From contig JAUILT010000012.1 in NCBI GenBank assembly GCA_030432925.1, positions 1-47,447 on the forward strand: a stretch of 47,447 nucleotides of DNA, in the 5' to 3' direction. Shown here piece after piece: positions 15,651 to 25,900 of this stretch (positions are counted from its first letter, which is position 1; the number at the start of each line of letters is the position of its first letter). The DNA comes from Bdellovibrionia bacterium. Lineage in GTDB: Bacteria; Bdellovibrionota; Bdellovibrionia; Bdellovibrionales; UBA1609. Below the pieces are notes generated by a model. The model ran no database searches and was not told where the DNA came from. It saw only the letters and a program-made list of their open reading frames with translations. The position numbers were made by a program, and so were the translations under genes.

Positions 15651-18134
15651 TTAGCCATCTTTTTGTTTAGAGGCCGCATAGGTTTCTCTAAACCAATTAC
15701 GAGCAAATTTCATAAAACTTTCATTAATACCAAAATATAGAAGGTGGCACTTATATTTGAAGGGGCCATCATCTATGGGTTCTGTGGCGTAGAATCGTGC
15801 ACATAGGTTCTTTCGGGGGGCTTGGTCGTAGATACTTCCTCTTAAGAATAAAAAAGTGCCATTGGCGATCTGTGTATTAGAGGCCACTGTTCCACCAAAT
15901 TCTGAAATACTCAATAGAGTCATTGGTTTTGCAATGTGCACTGGCATTCTTGCGTCTAGCCAGCTCAGATTGTCGAAGTTATAAATAGAGTATTTATTAT
16001 TGGTAGCTAAGGAGATATTTAAAAGCAATGAACGGGTATCAAAGGGGGCCATCAAAGCGGCTCGAATATTTTTGTGTTGATAGGACTTAGGGCTAAGAGG
16101 GACATCATCACTACTAATAACAATGATTTTTAACTGTCTATCAGAAGGGAGCATATGATGGTCTTTGCACAGTTGAGTGAGGCCCTCTACCCAGGAGTTA
16201 ATGTCTTCAGGAACAAAGTGAGAGTCAATGACAAGAGCGTCCAGTGTTCCAATAGGGGCTTCAAGGAGAATTTTTTCTTTTAGAGTTTGGGCATTAGCTG
16301 GAGTGATCTCAATCTTAATGGACTCATCGGCGTTACTTTTTTCTAAGTGAAAGTGTACGAGACGGGTTTCCATAGACCCGTCAAATACAACAAAGGTTTT
16401 TTTAATTTGCCGCCCTTTGGCTGCAGAGTCTACAGCTTCTTCGAGCACCTCCTGTTCACTTTTCATGGGAAACAACAAAGAAACCCACTCATTGTTGTGA
16501 TCTAGAAGCTTTTGTGCCCTGTGCCCGAGGACTGAGTCAGTTTCGCTTTCAGGAGGCATGGGAGCTTCAATCGCCAGTGACTCCCTGTTGACAAAAAATA
16601 ATACGTTTCCTGATGGGCCTAAGTCATCGTCTGTTGTGGGTTTGACAGTTGCGAGATCGACCTTTCTCTCAGCATCTTGTCTTTTTTCACTTGAAAAGTT
16701 ATTCTTTAAGAACTCCTGGTAGGAGCCAACTCCCATCACTCGCATCTGATCAAAATTGTTATTGATAGTTTTAGATGTTTGTTGAAGTGTCAGTGCATCG
16801 GGTATTACTAAGACAACATTTTTTACTCTTTTTTCATCTTCAGTAAGAAAGATGTTGTCAGGATTATAAATGAATTCATTTTTATCTTCGGACTTCAGGC
16901 TCTGATACCTAGGATTTTGAGATAAATATTTTCTTACTTCGGTTAAAGTGGTCTTAGGAATAGCCACAAAACTAAAATAAACGATAAACTGTCGTTGCAA
17001 CTCTGGGTGAGGAATGGATGCCTGAACTTTTCCATAGACTTCGTATTCAAGCTCCTCTCCCGGGAATGTAAAAAAGAAGTGTCCCAGTAGACCAGGGGTT
17101 AAAGCCATGGGGTTTCGTATGCCAAAACCAATGTCTGAGATGTGTTCGATCACGGTTCTCTTTGATAAGTTCACTTGCATTTCTGTTTCTTGTTCAAACA
17201 GAAACCTTGGCTGAATCAATTCTGGTTGAGAAAGAATGATATCCACTTTTTGTAAAAACAATACGCGATCTAGAGGTAGATAAATCAAATCGTTGAGTTG
17301 AGGGTAAAGGAGGTCTACTTTTTGATGGCCGTCGTCTTCGTACTTTAACATGATAAATTTAGTGGCTCTTAGAGGAGGGCGAAAGCCAAAGTTTTCAATT
17401 TTTTTTGCAGTCTCTTTGAGCCAGCCTTTTTTGAAATCCTTGATTTGACTGAGTTTGAATAGAATCAGATCAATGTGAGCTAATAGATCTAGTTCAACAC
17501 CGTCTTCACTCTCTTGGTGAGATCGTTTAGCCACTTCTTCGTTAAAAATATTGCGAACACTTTCTGTATGATTTTCTATGTTTAGAGTCACCGTTTCATT
17601 GTTAGACTGTGTTTGAACATGGATTAACCAAAATTGACCGGTATCTCCTGAGGCCATGGGGAAGGTCTTCGCTTGAGATTGTCCTTCGGCAGCTTTTTGA
17701 ATCATATCTTTAAAGATGGGCTGGAAAGGGGTGCCAATGAGTTTTTCAAATGAATTGGGGGCGGCCTTGATTCCACCAACGGCCACTCCTAACAGAGGTG
17801 TTTCGGGAGGGAGATCTGGGTGGATGCTATTTATTTTTGCCGTGGGTACGTGGAGCTCTAAGGAGAGCTTTTCTTGTTCAAAGGGTTTATTTGTTTCGAG
17901 CTTTCTTTCTAACAGCCATTCTACATGAACGGATGTCCAGTCGTTTAAGGAGGGGAGTTCCTGTAGGGGGCTTTTACTTTCTTTTTGATTGGCTTTATTG
18001 AAGTACCGGGCTTCAAACTGCTCTTGATCGTCGAAGTAGCGAACTTTGTGCTCTTCTTCACTCAGCTCCCCCATGTATTGTTTGATTTGGCGCAATACTC
18101 GAGGGTCATTTTCGATGACAACAACACTAGCCAT
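15651..18134 (-). CDS. large degenerate receiver / PilZ-like signalling protein
   Basis: An 827-aa soluble protein of repeated signalling-like modules. The N-terminus (ASVVVIENDPRVLRQIK) resembles the acidic start of a response-regulator receiver. Residues about 310-405 (EHISDIGFG... then a beta-rich stretch) and about 715-815 (LLSISEFGGTVASN) resemble PilZ domains. About 610-710 looks like another receiver with the phospho-acceptor-like D in 'ALVIDSHF', but with the family Lys replaced (AALMAPFDTRS in place of KPF). PilZ c-di-GMP ligands (RxxxR, D/NxSxxG) are incomplete. The ATG at 18134 was preferred because the 16 residues encoded upstream look non-native. Domain calls are by pattern only. 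Confidence 0.65.
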   Translation of the reverse strand: MASVVVIENDPRVLRQIKQYMGELSEEEHKVRYFDDQEQFEARYFNKANQKESKSPLQELPSLNDWTSVHVEWLLERKLETNKPFEQEKLSLELHVPTAKINSIHPDLPPETPLLGVAVGGIKAAPNSFEKLIGTPFQPIFKDMIQKAAEGQSQAKTFPMASGDTGQFWLIHVQTQSNNETVTLNIENHTESVRNIFNEEVAKRSHQESEDGVELDLLAHIDLILFKLSQIKDFKKGWLKETAKKIENFGFRPPLRATKFIMLKYEDDGHQKVDLLYPQLNDLIYLPLDRVLFLQKVDIILSQPELIQPRFLFEQETEMQVNLSKRTVIEHISDIGFGIRNPMALTPGLLGHFFFTFPGEELEYEVYGKVQASIPHPELQRQFIVYFSFVAIPKTTLTEVRKYLSQNPRYQSLKSEDKNEFIYNPDNIFLTEDEKRVKNVVLVIPDALTLQQTSKTINNNFDQMRVMGVGSYQEFLKNNFSSEKRQDAERKVDLATVKPTTDDDLGPSGNVLFFVNRESLAIEAPMPPESETDSVLGHRAQKLLDHNNEWVSLLFPMKSEQEVLEEAVDSAAKGRQIKKTFVVFDGSMETRLVHFHLEKSNADESIKIEITPANAQTLKEKILLEAPIGTLDALVIDSHFVPEDINSWVEGLTQLCKDHHMLPSDRQLKIIVISSDDVPLSPKSYQHKNIRAALMAPFDTRSLLLNISLATNNKYSIYNFDNLSWLDARMPVHIAKPMTLLSISEFGGTVASNTQIANGTFLFLRGSIYDQAPRKNLCARFYATEPIDDGPFKYKCHLLYFGINESFMKFARNWFRETYAASKQKDG

Positions 18135-18256
18135 AGCCGCTTTCTTCAGGTGATGACTGCAGTTAACACCTCCATAATACAATGCTTTGCCAAAAAGAGA
18201 TTGTCTGTCATTGAAATCCTTCTCTTTGGTCGGGCTTTATGAAGAGGTCGTTAAAT

Positions 18257-18874
18257 TTATGGATAGAGCTCGTATGTATTCCATTGGTTGTTTTCCCAAG
18301 TAGATTCTACTCTTTGATGAAGGCGATTGGGTTGGGCCACCCAAAATTGATAACTCGTAGGGGTGACCTCGTAGCCTCCCCAGTTTTCAGGGCAGGGGAT
18401 GGGCTGATTTGCCCACTGATTCGCATAGGAGTTATAGAGTTCTTCAAGAGAGGTGGATTCGGCCAAAGGTCGAGATTGTTTTGAAATGCATTGGCTGATC
18501 TGACTTTCTCGGGGGCGGGAGTTCCAATAGTTCTCGGAGACTTTTCGGGAGGTTTTTGCTGCTGTTCCAAAAACATGCACCTGTCGCCCCAGGTGAGGCC
18601 AGTGAAAATTTACTGAAACCCTGGGGTTGGTTGCCAGATCCCTTCCTTTTTTTGAATCATAATTGGTAAAAAACACAAAGCCATTTTCGGTAAAAGACTT
18701 GAGAAGCACGACACGGGCAGAAGGAGACCCTTCAGGATCCACTGTGGAAACTGTCATGGCCGTTCCTTGGGTTTCTGGATTGTCGGCCTTTTCACAGGCC
18801 TCCTTGAACCAGGACTTTAATAAGTCTTGGGGGGATTGGATGCTTAACATTTGTTTCAGCAAAGAGTATCTCAT
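18257..18874 (-). CDS. pdxH: pyridoxamine 5'-phosphate oxidase
   Basis: A 205-aa FMN-dependent oxidase that converts pyridoxine/pyridoxamine 5'-phosphate to pyridoxal 5'-phosphate. Typical segments are 'MTVSTVDPEGSPSARVVLLK', 'GFVFFTNYDSKKGRDLA' (FMN binding), 'VSVNFHWPHLGRQVHVFG', 'YWNSRPRESQI', and the C-terminal 'WGGYEVTP...W...L.P' pattern. Length fits the family. The ATG at 18874 has no Shine-Dalgarno of its own. It overlaps the stop codon of a 7-codon leader frame (TGATG) that does have one, suggesting translational coupling. The receiver/PilZ-like gene follows 120 bp downstream on the same strand. Confidence 0.93.
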   Translation of the reverse strand: MRYSLLKQMLSIQSPQDLLKSWFKEACEKADNPETQGTAMTVSTVDPEGSPSARVVLLKSFTENGFVFFTNYDSKKGRDLATNPRVSVNFHWPHLGRQVHVFGTAAKTSRKVSENYWNSRPRESQISQCISKQSRPLAESTSLEELYNSYANQWANQPIPCPENWGGYEVTPTSYQFWVAQPNRLHQRVESTWENNQWNTYELYP

Positions 18875-18897
18875 CAAGGTTTCAAATACGTCGACAT
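18874..18897 (-). CDS. possible 7-codon leader peptide of pdxH
   Basis: An ATG at 18897, eight bases after the strong site AGGAGGG, opens a frame encoding MSTYLKP. Its TGA stop overlaps the pdxH ATG by one base (TGATG). pdxH otherwise lacks a ribosome binding site, so ribosomes terminating here could reinitiate on pdxH. This is inference. The alternative is a different true pdxH start or a frameshift. Confidence 0.35.
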   Translation of the reverse strand: MSTYLKP

Positions 18898-18922
18898 GAT
18901 GTGCGCCCTCCTAAAAAACAAA

Positions 18923-18946
18923 AGCGAGCTTTAAATAAAGCTCGCT
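18923..18946 (-). terminator. strong intrinsic terminator (bidirectional shape)
   Basis: AGCGAGCTTTA and TAAAGCTCGCT form an 11-bp perfect stem around a very short loop. Read on the minus strand it is followed by TTTTGTTTTTT, and it lies about 30 bp after the stop codon at 18977, so it should end transcription of that secreted-protein gene before pdxH. Confidence 0.85.
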
Positions 18947-18976
18947 TTTTGTCAAATTTAAATATGATGTGGGCTC

Positions 18977-19777
18977 TTAGATGCCGTTGGCAACAGAGGC
19001 ACTACCCAGGCTGCAGTTGCGGATCAATGTTTCTGCAGCATCTCTTCCATAACGTTTAGCGCGCTCAGGATTTACCTTTTGGTAAGCGTTCCAGATCAAT
19101 TCTTTATATTGAGCCGCAGTCATGGAAGTCTGTCCGCCAGCCAGTTCAGAAGCCGCAACCAGAATGTTTACAAATGGAGCTGCCAACTCAGGCTTAACAG
19201 CAGCACATCCGATACTTCCCAGAACAGGGGCACCACTTGGAAGTTTCACACTTTGTAAAAAATTGATCGCTCTTTGTCCGTCAGCAGCAAGACCAGGGTT
19301 AGAAGAACGCACTTGATTCAACATAGAATCAAAACCGCTATTTCCATCACAGGTTCCACCACCGTTAGCAAGATTGGCCATAGCGTCTTTTGCATAGTTA
19401 GTAGATGTCACGGCATCTGTGGCGCCAGAGGCTCCAATGGCTGTCGCCAGGTTGGCCATGATTGTGTCCAATTCTACGCTTTGGCTCATTTGTCGTCCAG
19501 CTTGGCTTAAAGCAGTTCTAAAAGCTGGATTTTCCTTAGCAAGGTTTGCAATCGCTGTTCTTCTCTCAGCAGCTGTCGCATTTTCTGCGGCTTTCAAAAC
19601 AGTCAGTTCACCTCTGCTGACAACAGAAGATGTTTCCATCATTCTTAGGAGAGATGCGTATTTTTCAGCGCTTGAAAGCACTCGAGTGGCTGTTGCACCG
19701 GGGTTGGCCAAAGCAGTTGTAGATACTAGGGCCAGTGTGGCCAGCATCATTAATAGAGTTTGGGTAAAACGTTTCAT
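18977..19777 (-). CDS. secreted Ala-rich protein of unknown function
   Basis: A 266-aa protein with a clear Sec signal peptide: basic start, hydrophobic core 'LLMMLATLALVSTTALA', and AxA cleavage near residue 24. The mature part is helical, rich in Ala/Ser/Asn, and has three Cys residues (C143, C188 and C254 by approximate count), perhaps for a periplasmic disulfide. I do not recognise a family. AAAGGA precedes the ATG, and a strong terminator follows. A TATACA element at about 19809-19814 on the minus strand may be the -10 box. It stands as its own transcription unit, consistent with an abundant secreted or periplasmic product. Confidence 0.72.
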   Translation of the reverse strand: MKRFTQTLLMMLATLALVSTTALANPGATATRVLSSAEKYASLLRMMETSSVVSRGELTVLKAAENATAAERRTAIANLAKENPAFRTALSQAGRQMSQSVELDTIMANLATAIGASGATDAVTSTNYAKDAMANLANGGGTCDGNSGFDSMLNQVRSSNPGLAADGQRAINFLQSVKLPSGAPVLGSIGCAAVKPELAAPFVNILVAASELAGGQTSMTAAQYKELIWNAYQKVNPERAKRYGRDAAETLIRNCSLGSASVANGI

Positions 19778-19808
19778 GGCGAAATTTTCCTTTCCAATTA
19801 TTTAACTG

Positions 19809-19814
19809 TGTATA
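19809..19814 (-). promoter_or_regulatory. candidate -10 element of the secreted Ala-rich protein gene
   Basis: TATACA on the minus strand, 32 bp upstream of the ATG at 19777. No well-spaced -35 hexamer is evident (the nearest, TTGCAT, is 20 bp away), so the assignment is tentative. The rest of the 19778-19964 gap shows nothing clear. Confidence 0.3.
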
Positions 19815-19964
19815 CCTCTAATGCTTGTTAGTTAATGCAAACCCTCGGCCAAGAAAGATTTTTAGTTTCCCTTGTAAATATTTGAAACCACTAGTCGTCT
19901 GGCGCTTCTAAGGGGCTGGAATGGAGTTGGAGCCGCAAAATGTCGCAATTTGCTCAAAAATAGA

Positions 19965-21758
19965 TCACTCGGCGGAGGGAGGGGTCAAAAGGGCCTCTAG
20001 CTGAACATAAAGGCCATGGCGTAAAGTCTTGATATTATTTGATATTTTTTGAGCTGCAGAGGCTTGCTCTGGCCGTTGGGCGGCTTGGGTTTGAAGCCAA
20101 AGGAGCACTTGATCTAGAAATACAACGGGGTTTCCGCAGTAGGATTTTCTAAGAATTTTTTCCTGCCACTGCTGTGTTGTTGTTTGAATGGACTGTTGGG
20201 CCAGGGATGGGGCATTGTCTTTGTGGTCTTCAAGAAAGCGTCCTGTCACATCCATCTGAACATAATCAACCATGGAAGCTGGATCGACCACAGGGTTAAT
20301 GATCTCTTTCATCCATTTTTCCACCGGATCGAGAGTTCCTTCTGGTCGGTAATAAATGGCATAGTGTTTAAGAATCATGGGGAGGTGGGGGGCACTTTCT
20401 TCCTGGTTTCCGATTTGTTCCAACCACTGATTGCGGAAAAACTCATATGAGCAAGAGCGAGCTCGTCGTTGAAAAAGAGTGTCGAAAGTTGTTTTTCTTA
20501 GCTTATTATTTAATCGAGTTTCTTTTTCAAAAAGCAGCTCCTCGAGATTTTCACTAGAAGTAGAAAGCTCTTGTTTTAATCCTTCCAGTTGTTCATTCAG
20601 GTAGATTTGTGCTCGTTCTTCCGCGTCTTTGTCTCCAGCCTCGGCTATTTTTTGAAACTCTCTCACCAGATTCTCAACAAAACGGACCCATTCTTGAAAA
20701 ACTCTTTGATCCGATTCCACTTCTGGTGTTTCCACGCCTGAGAGTTTTTGCTCCAACCACTGTATTTTTAGAGAAATCAGCTCGTCTTGCACCTCATGAA
20801 TTTGTTGCTGTTTTTCTGAGTACCGAGCCATACCATCATTGTTGTCATTGATTTTTTCAAAAATGGGAAGGATCAATCTTAGGGCATAGTTTTTAACGGC
20901 CGTTTCAAAAGCTTTATATTGTAAATCAATGTTTGAGTTGGAGCTTTGATCGTCAAGACCTTCCAGGCTTAAATGCTCCTGGTGGACACTTTGTTCTACC
21001 TGCACAACACTTTGATTGTCGGCCCATGCAATAATTCCTTCTGAGGCACCAATGGCCAGGGCTGTGATCAACAAACCCACTGGAGTGAACTTTAAAGGAT
21101 TTCCCTTGGAAACGGCTCTTATTCCTCGAGTGTTTCTTAAAATAAGAAGTCCTGCACCCGTGGTACCCAATGTTTCCAAAGTCGCTTGAATTTCTCGCAT
21201 CTGTTGATCCTGAAGAAATTCCTCCATAGAGACTGGCTCTAGCCTTTGCAAGACAGGGAGGTCAGAGAGAACGGATACCGGAGCTGGATAGGGAAGGTCA
21301 ATAGAGTCCGAATAAACATCTTTGGACCAGCGGATGCTGTTGAAATTCTCAGGTCCCGACTCCTCTGCGGGAGTGAGCACATTTACAAGAAAAATTAAAG
21401 GTACATATCGCCGAGAGGAATCTCTTAAGCGAGCCTGTCTCCAAAACCTGGGTGACATTTTGTATTCCCATTCTCTTTGGAACTTTAGTAGGGCGGATTG
21501 GCTTAAAATGGGGTCTGTATTCCAAAAGTTTTTCAAAAGATTCAGAGTTTTTTTGTACTCCGTGGATCCTTGAGAAAACAGCTGGGAAGTCACTTCATTG
21601 AGGGCATGATTTTTTTCGCTCACAATCATGCTGTGAGAGTTTTGCAGGAAAAGGTCCATCCGCTCAGAAACAAGAACGTTTTGCTGGATGACCCCTTCTG
21701 CAAAGCTGGAAAAAGGGGCGAGCATCGTAAAAATGAATAGGATGCCTCTGAAAATCAT
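19965..21758 (-). CDS. exported membrane-anchored protein, third gene of the exported operon
   Basis: A 597-aa protein with an N-terminal signal peptide (about 1-20, ending SSFA). Two hydrophobic stretches occur near residues 190-205 (TTGAGLLILRN) and 222-244 (FTPVGLLITALAIGASEGIIAW), followed by charged, coiled-coil-prone helices with many Glu/Gln (about 280-420), and a C-terminal helical region. I recognise no domain. Its ATG overlaps the upstream gene by 4 bp (ATGA), so translation is coupled. Together with the two upstream genes it probably forms an inner-membrane/periplasmic complex. The function is unknown. Confidence 0.72.
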   Translation of the reverse strand: MIFRGILFIFTMLAPFSSFAEGVIQQNVLVSERMDLFLQNSHSMIVSEKNHALNEVTSQLFSQGSTEYKKTLNLLKNFWNTDPILSQSALLKFQREWEYKMSPRFWRQARLRDSSRRYVPLIFLVNVLTPAEESGPENFNSIRWSKDVYSDSIDLPYPAPVSVLSDLPVLQRLEPVSMEEFLQDQQMREIQATLETLGTTGAGLLILRNTRGIRAVSKGNPLKFTPVGLLITALAIGASEGIIAWADNQSVVQVEQSVHQEHLSLEGLDDQSSNSNIDLQYKAFETAVKNYALRLILPIFEKINDNNDGMARYSEKQQQIHEVQDELISLKIQWLEQKLSGVETPEVESDQRVFQEWVRFVENLVREFQKIAEAGDKDAEERAQIYLNEQLEGLKQELSTSSENLEELLFEKETRLNNKLRKTTFDTLFQRRARSCSYEFFRNQWLEQIGNQEESAPHLPMILKHYAIYYRPEGTLDPVEKWMKEIINPVVDPASMVDYVQMDVTGRFLEDHKDNAPSLAQQSIQTTTQQWQEKILRKSYCGNPVVFLDQVLLWLQTQAAQRPEQASAAQKISNNIKTLRHGLYVQLEALLTPPSAE

Positions 21759-22972
21759 TGTGGCCCGACCTTCGCAGGGTCTCCCAGCTCTTGAATTTGT
21801 TGAAGAGCCGCTTCTGTCTCTAAGGCCATTTTTTCCAGCTCTTGATATTTTTCAGATAAATTGACCGAAGGACACAGGTCTGCCATTCCAGCAAACCATC
21901 CATCTGCGCGAGTCAATTCTTCAATTTGCATTTGATGACTTTTACTTCTATCGCTTGAATCTCTTTGATAGTTCAGAACGTGTTCATGGGCTCCAAACAA
22001 ATAAATCATCCGAAAAGATAAATCATTAATTTCTTCTTCCCGTTCTCTAAAAATTGCATGATTTTTTATAGTGACTTTCACACCTTGCATATCTTTAGTC
22101 ATGTCGCCCACTTGAGCGGCATATTGACAGGCCATTTCTGTTTGTACAATCTGCATGGCGAGCAACATATTGGCTCTGTAATGATTGGTATCAAGAAAAC
22201 AGCTAGAAGCAGATCTACAGGTGGCTCCTGTGACTGCGGCTATAGAGACGCTTGTTAAAAAACCAGATCGAGTGCTCCAGTAACTTTGAGGTTTGTAAGG
22301 AACTAAGGCCGTGCCTGTTGTTGATTGGCCAATGACGGCGGGCAGTTGGACTCGTTTTTTTCTAAAGTGGGGACGTCTCAACCACCTCATGATAGATCCT
22401 CGATTTTTTACAAGAGTATGAATCCCTCGAGCTCCAAGAAAGGCACCAATGCCCACGGCGAATCCATCAACAATTCGACCTCCTGTAGAAAGGCTGACAT
22501 TTTCATTTTCTAATTGATGCTTAATATATTGTCCATGGACAGGGTAGAGTTGGTCGATGGCCATTTGAAATGTCACATCAGTCATATATCTAGGTAGAAT
22601 ATAGTTGGTTAAAATATAGTTGTATTCAATGGCCGGAAGTGAAGCGAGGCTTTGCGCAAGACCTGTATTTTTGCAAAATGGTCCATCTCCAAAAATCAGG
22701 CAATCAATTTTAAGTTGAGGAATCAATGAATTCTCTAAATTCACGTCGCCGATGAGTCCCTTTAAGGACTCAGGGACAGGAGTGGTGTCTAAAGAGTCAT
22801 TACTTCCCCCAATGGCATCAACCAGTGTTTCAATGTTTTCAATCACTGCCTGGCCTTCAAGAGACAGTTCTTTCTCTACACCATTGAGTTCAATCACTGT
22901 TGGTGCATTGGCAAAGGTTTTGAACGATAAAACAAAACTAAAGAGTACGGCAGAGAGTATAAGAGACTTCAT
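21755..22972 (-). CDS. exported protein, second gene of the exported operon
   Basis: A 405-aa protein with a signal peptide (1-22, ending KTFA-NA). Hydrophobic segments lie near 165-185 (VDGFAVGIGAFLGARGI) and 236-252 (GFLTSVSIAAVTGATC). Between them is a basic loop (RWLRRPHFRKKR), which would face the cytoplasm if both are membrane spans. The C-terminal part is charged and helical with several Cys. No family is recognised. It starts at the stop codon of the 1201-aa gene and overlaps the 597-aa gene by 4 bp. The shared build (signal peptide, two mid-protein spans, helical periplasmic parts) suggests it interacts with both neighbours. Confidence 0.72.
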   Translation of the reverse strand: MKSLILSAVLFSFVLSFKTFANAPTVIELNGVEKELSLEGQAVIENIETLVDAIGGSNDSLDTTPVPESLKGLIGDVNLENSLIPQLKIDCLIFGDGPFCKNTGLAQSLASLPAIEYNYILTNYILPRYMTDVTFQMAIDQLYPVHGQYIKHQLENENVSLSTGGRIVDGFAVGIGAFLGARGIHTLVKNRGSIMRWLRRPHFRKKRVQLPAVIGQSTTGTALVPYKPQSYWSTRSGFLTSVSIAAVTGATCRSASSCFLDTNHYRANMLLAMQIVQTEMACQYAAQVGDMTKDMQGVKVTIKNHAIFREREEEINDLSFRMIYLFGAHEHVLNYQRDSSDRSKSHQMQIEELTRADGWFAGMADLCPSVNLSEKYQELEKMALETEAALQQIQELGDPAKVGPQ

Positions 22973-25900
22973 CAGAAAAGTCCTTTCTGAGGATCATACC
23001 CCAACCTTGGAGTTTTTCCATTGTCAGCATTTTCAATCATCTTTCGTGCCTTACCAGCGATACGGTCATAGATGATTCGATTTTCAACAGCATAGGCTTC
23101 GAGTTTCCACTTCCCTCCTCGTTCCACAATTTTAAATCGAAATCCGGTATCCAATCGGCTGAGCCAGTCATTTTGTTGTTTGACAGCAGCCCAGTCCGGT
23201 AGATCCATGGAAGAGGTCCAGCGAAATTCATTCATGGAAGATAAAAAGTCGGAGTGCATGGGGTGTTTTGGAGTTACACGAGCCACACCGGCGCGAGCCA
23301 CTTCAACGGCCTCTTGAGAGTTTTTATACCAATGCACTTGAGCACGGGCATGGGCAATCACATCGTGCATTTGGGACTGTTTGGTTTGATATTCCGTGTA
23401 AGAAATCAATTTGCTATGAAATTGAGATTCCCAGTGTCTTTGAACCTGAGCCAATCGGTTTTGATGGGCCCACCAGCCAGTTTCTGGACCGACAATTCGA
23501 GAATCCATTAAACCCAGTTCTTGAACCACTTTGCTCAAGTGGGGAGGGGGATTGACAAAGGCTTTGCCGATCACATCAAGCTCTTGTTCTATTTGAATAA
23601 ACTGTTGAGTGATGCGTGTTTTGAGTCTTTGTTTTTGAAGAATAGAAAGTTCTGATGAAGCATCAATTCTTCGCATCTGAGCTCGAAGCGATCCCTCTAA
23701 GTGTTCTCTCGTAAGGCTCCATTTTCCTGGCTGAAATCCCAGCCCAGTCTGTATAAACTCTTTATGTTTTTTTACAAACCCACCTGAGCGAGCAAAGTTT
23801 CTCATGTAGGCCCTAAACATGGCTCTAGCAGCAACAATACCAACCATAAAGCCGGCCAAAATAACACCTGTAATGAGCAGTTCATTACGTGCTTTTTTAT
23901 AGGCAAGGTGCTGCTTTTTCCAGTCTTCGGTTTTGACAAACGTAGTCCCATCATCAAAAGCAGAAAAATGATAGTTGGACAATGTGTTATCCAGTTGAGA
24001 TTCTTGGTACGTGTCTTGAATTTTTAGACCAAAGTATCCCAGAACAGCTGTCATTAAAACTATGGACGCAGACGCATAACTGGCGCCAAAAATAGGAGTC
24101 ATCAGTCGTTTTTCAAAACCACTGACTGTTTGTTGAAACCCCGGCGCGGCAAAGCGTAGGCCAAACTTAACCACTTGATAAAGAATGACTCCCCAGAAAA
24201 CAGGGTGAATAATATCTTCATAAAATTTATCAAACAAGGCTCGAGCCTGAGGCTTGTGGTTGTAAGTTTCAATGGCTTGTCTTAAATCAGTATCAAAGAA
24301 CGAATAGGTCTGAAGTGCCGCAGTATACAGTGATGTTGTCGCCAACAGCTGAATAATTATATGCTGATCATTAGAGCGTGTCTGTGAATGCATATCAAAC
24401 TGTCGACCAAGCCAGTGAATGATTTGAGACGCATTGGAGGACTCCGAAATCGTGGTTAGAGTCTTAAAAGTCTCATAGACCTTTTTTTCTGATTCCAAAA
24501 GTAAATAATCAAGTGCACAGGATTGTTGAGCGACAGTTTTAAAGTTGGGCCCAATTTTCCAAAGTGGTAAACCTCTAAGCCTTTCGTTTCTAGCATCTCC
24601 TAGGCAGCTTTGGTCGTGAATAGAACGCTCTGCTTGCATGACCAACATATGATTCATAGAGGCTGCTTTTTCTGCAAATGCCATTTGGTAAGACTTTTTT
24701 TCAGAACGACTCATATCAAGGTCGTCTAAGGTTAAGTTCACCAGTTCGGTGAGATCCACATTTTCACCGGAGGGGAGATTCATAAATACGGGGTTAAAGA
24801 AACCAAATAGATTTCCCGCTTCAAGAAGTCGAAGCATTTGTTTTCTTTGGCCACGATCTTCCACTTGGCTGAATGCATCAAAGAGGCTTTGATATTCGTA
24901 ATTGGCAGTAATATCTGCAACGGTTGATTCGGGAACTCCAATAAGTTCTAAATTGTCCATAATAAATTGATGGTAGCCTATACCAGCGGTGACAAAATCA
25001 CCCTCTCTAATAAGCTCATTAAATTTTCTCGCATGAAAGCCGCTTAAGCGAACATCTTCACCTCGAACTTGAGATAAGATCTCTAAATCTACAGGAAGAG
25101 TATCATCTGTTGTTATGTTTTGAATAGACAAGATATCCATATCTAGGCGGTCTAACATTTCCATTTTATTGTCGTAGAGAGCCTGTGGCAGGGCTTGAGC
25201 CTGTAGGTGTTGTAGGCGCTCTTGGCTGATGGGCAATTGGTTTTTAAGCTTTTCAATATAGCGATTTTTATTTTTGGATAAAATTTCAATCAGCTCGTTT
25301 CGTATTTCCACGAGATCCTGTGGTTCCCGGTGAGCACCATTGCTGGCAAAAATACGAATCTGACGGGTGACGGCTTCCATCGTAATGGAGTAGCGGGACT
25401 GGGCAAGGATTTCCAAAACTGTCTCTATGGTGAGACGTCCTTTGTAATTTGCAAGAAAAAGTTGATCTGCTTCAAATATTTGAGGAGCTTGTGCCGGAAG
25501 AGCTCCTTTTAAAACTTCTGTGAGATGATCTTTATGTGTATTTTGTGTTTGTTGTAAAGCTGCAATCATTTCGTTGGCAGCTTGGTCATCGATAAAATTG
25601 ACAATCAATGCGTCGGGGGTGATATCGGGAAGTGCCCATTCGTCGACCAGCATCTGACTTAATGTTTGTCGGTACAGATCCCATTCCTGATGCTGAACAA
25701 AGTATTTCAACCGAGCCAGTGGAGGAAATTTTTGTAGATTCTCTTGAATGGCCGGAATCTTTTGAGGATCAGGGAGGTCTCTTGTGCTTCGTCGAAGCAT
25801 TCCGTTCAAACGAGCAAGGTTCATATACTGCATTTTTAGAATGATAAATCGACTGTATTCAACAATATTTCCAGCATGGCGATATGCCATTTGGCGTTCT

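Noticed and set aside
23254-23555. two plus-strand frames inside the 1201-aa gene
   Set aside because: Overlapping antisense shadows without ribosome sites or recognisable domains.
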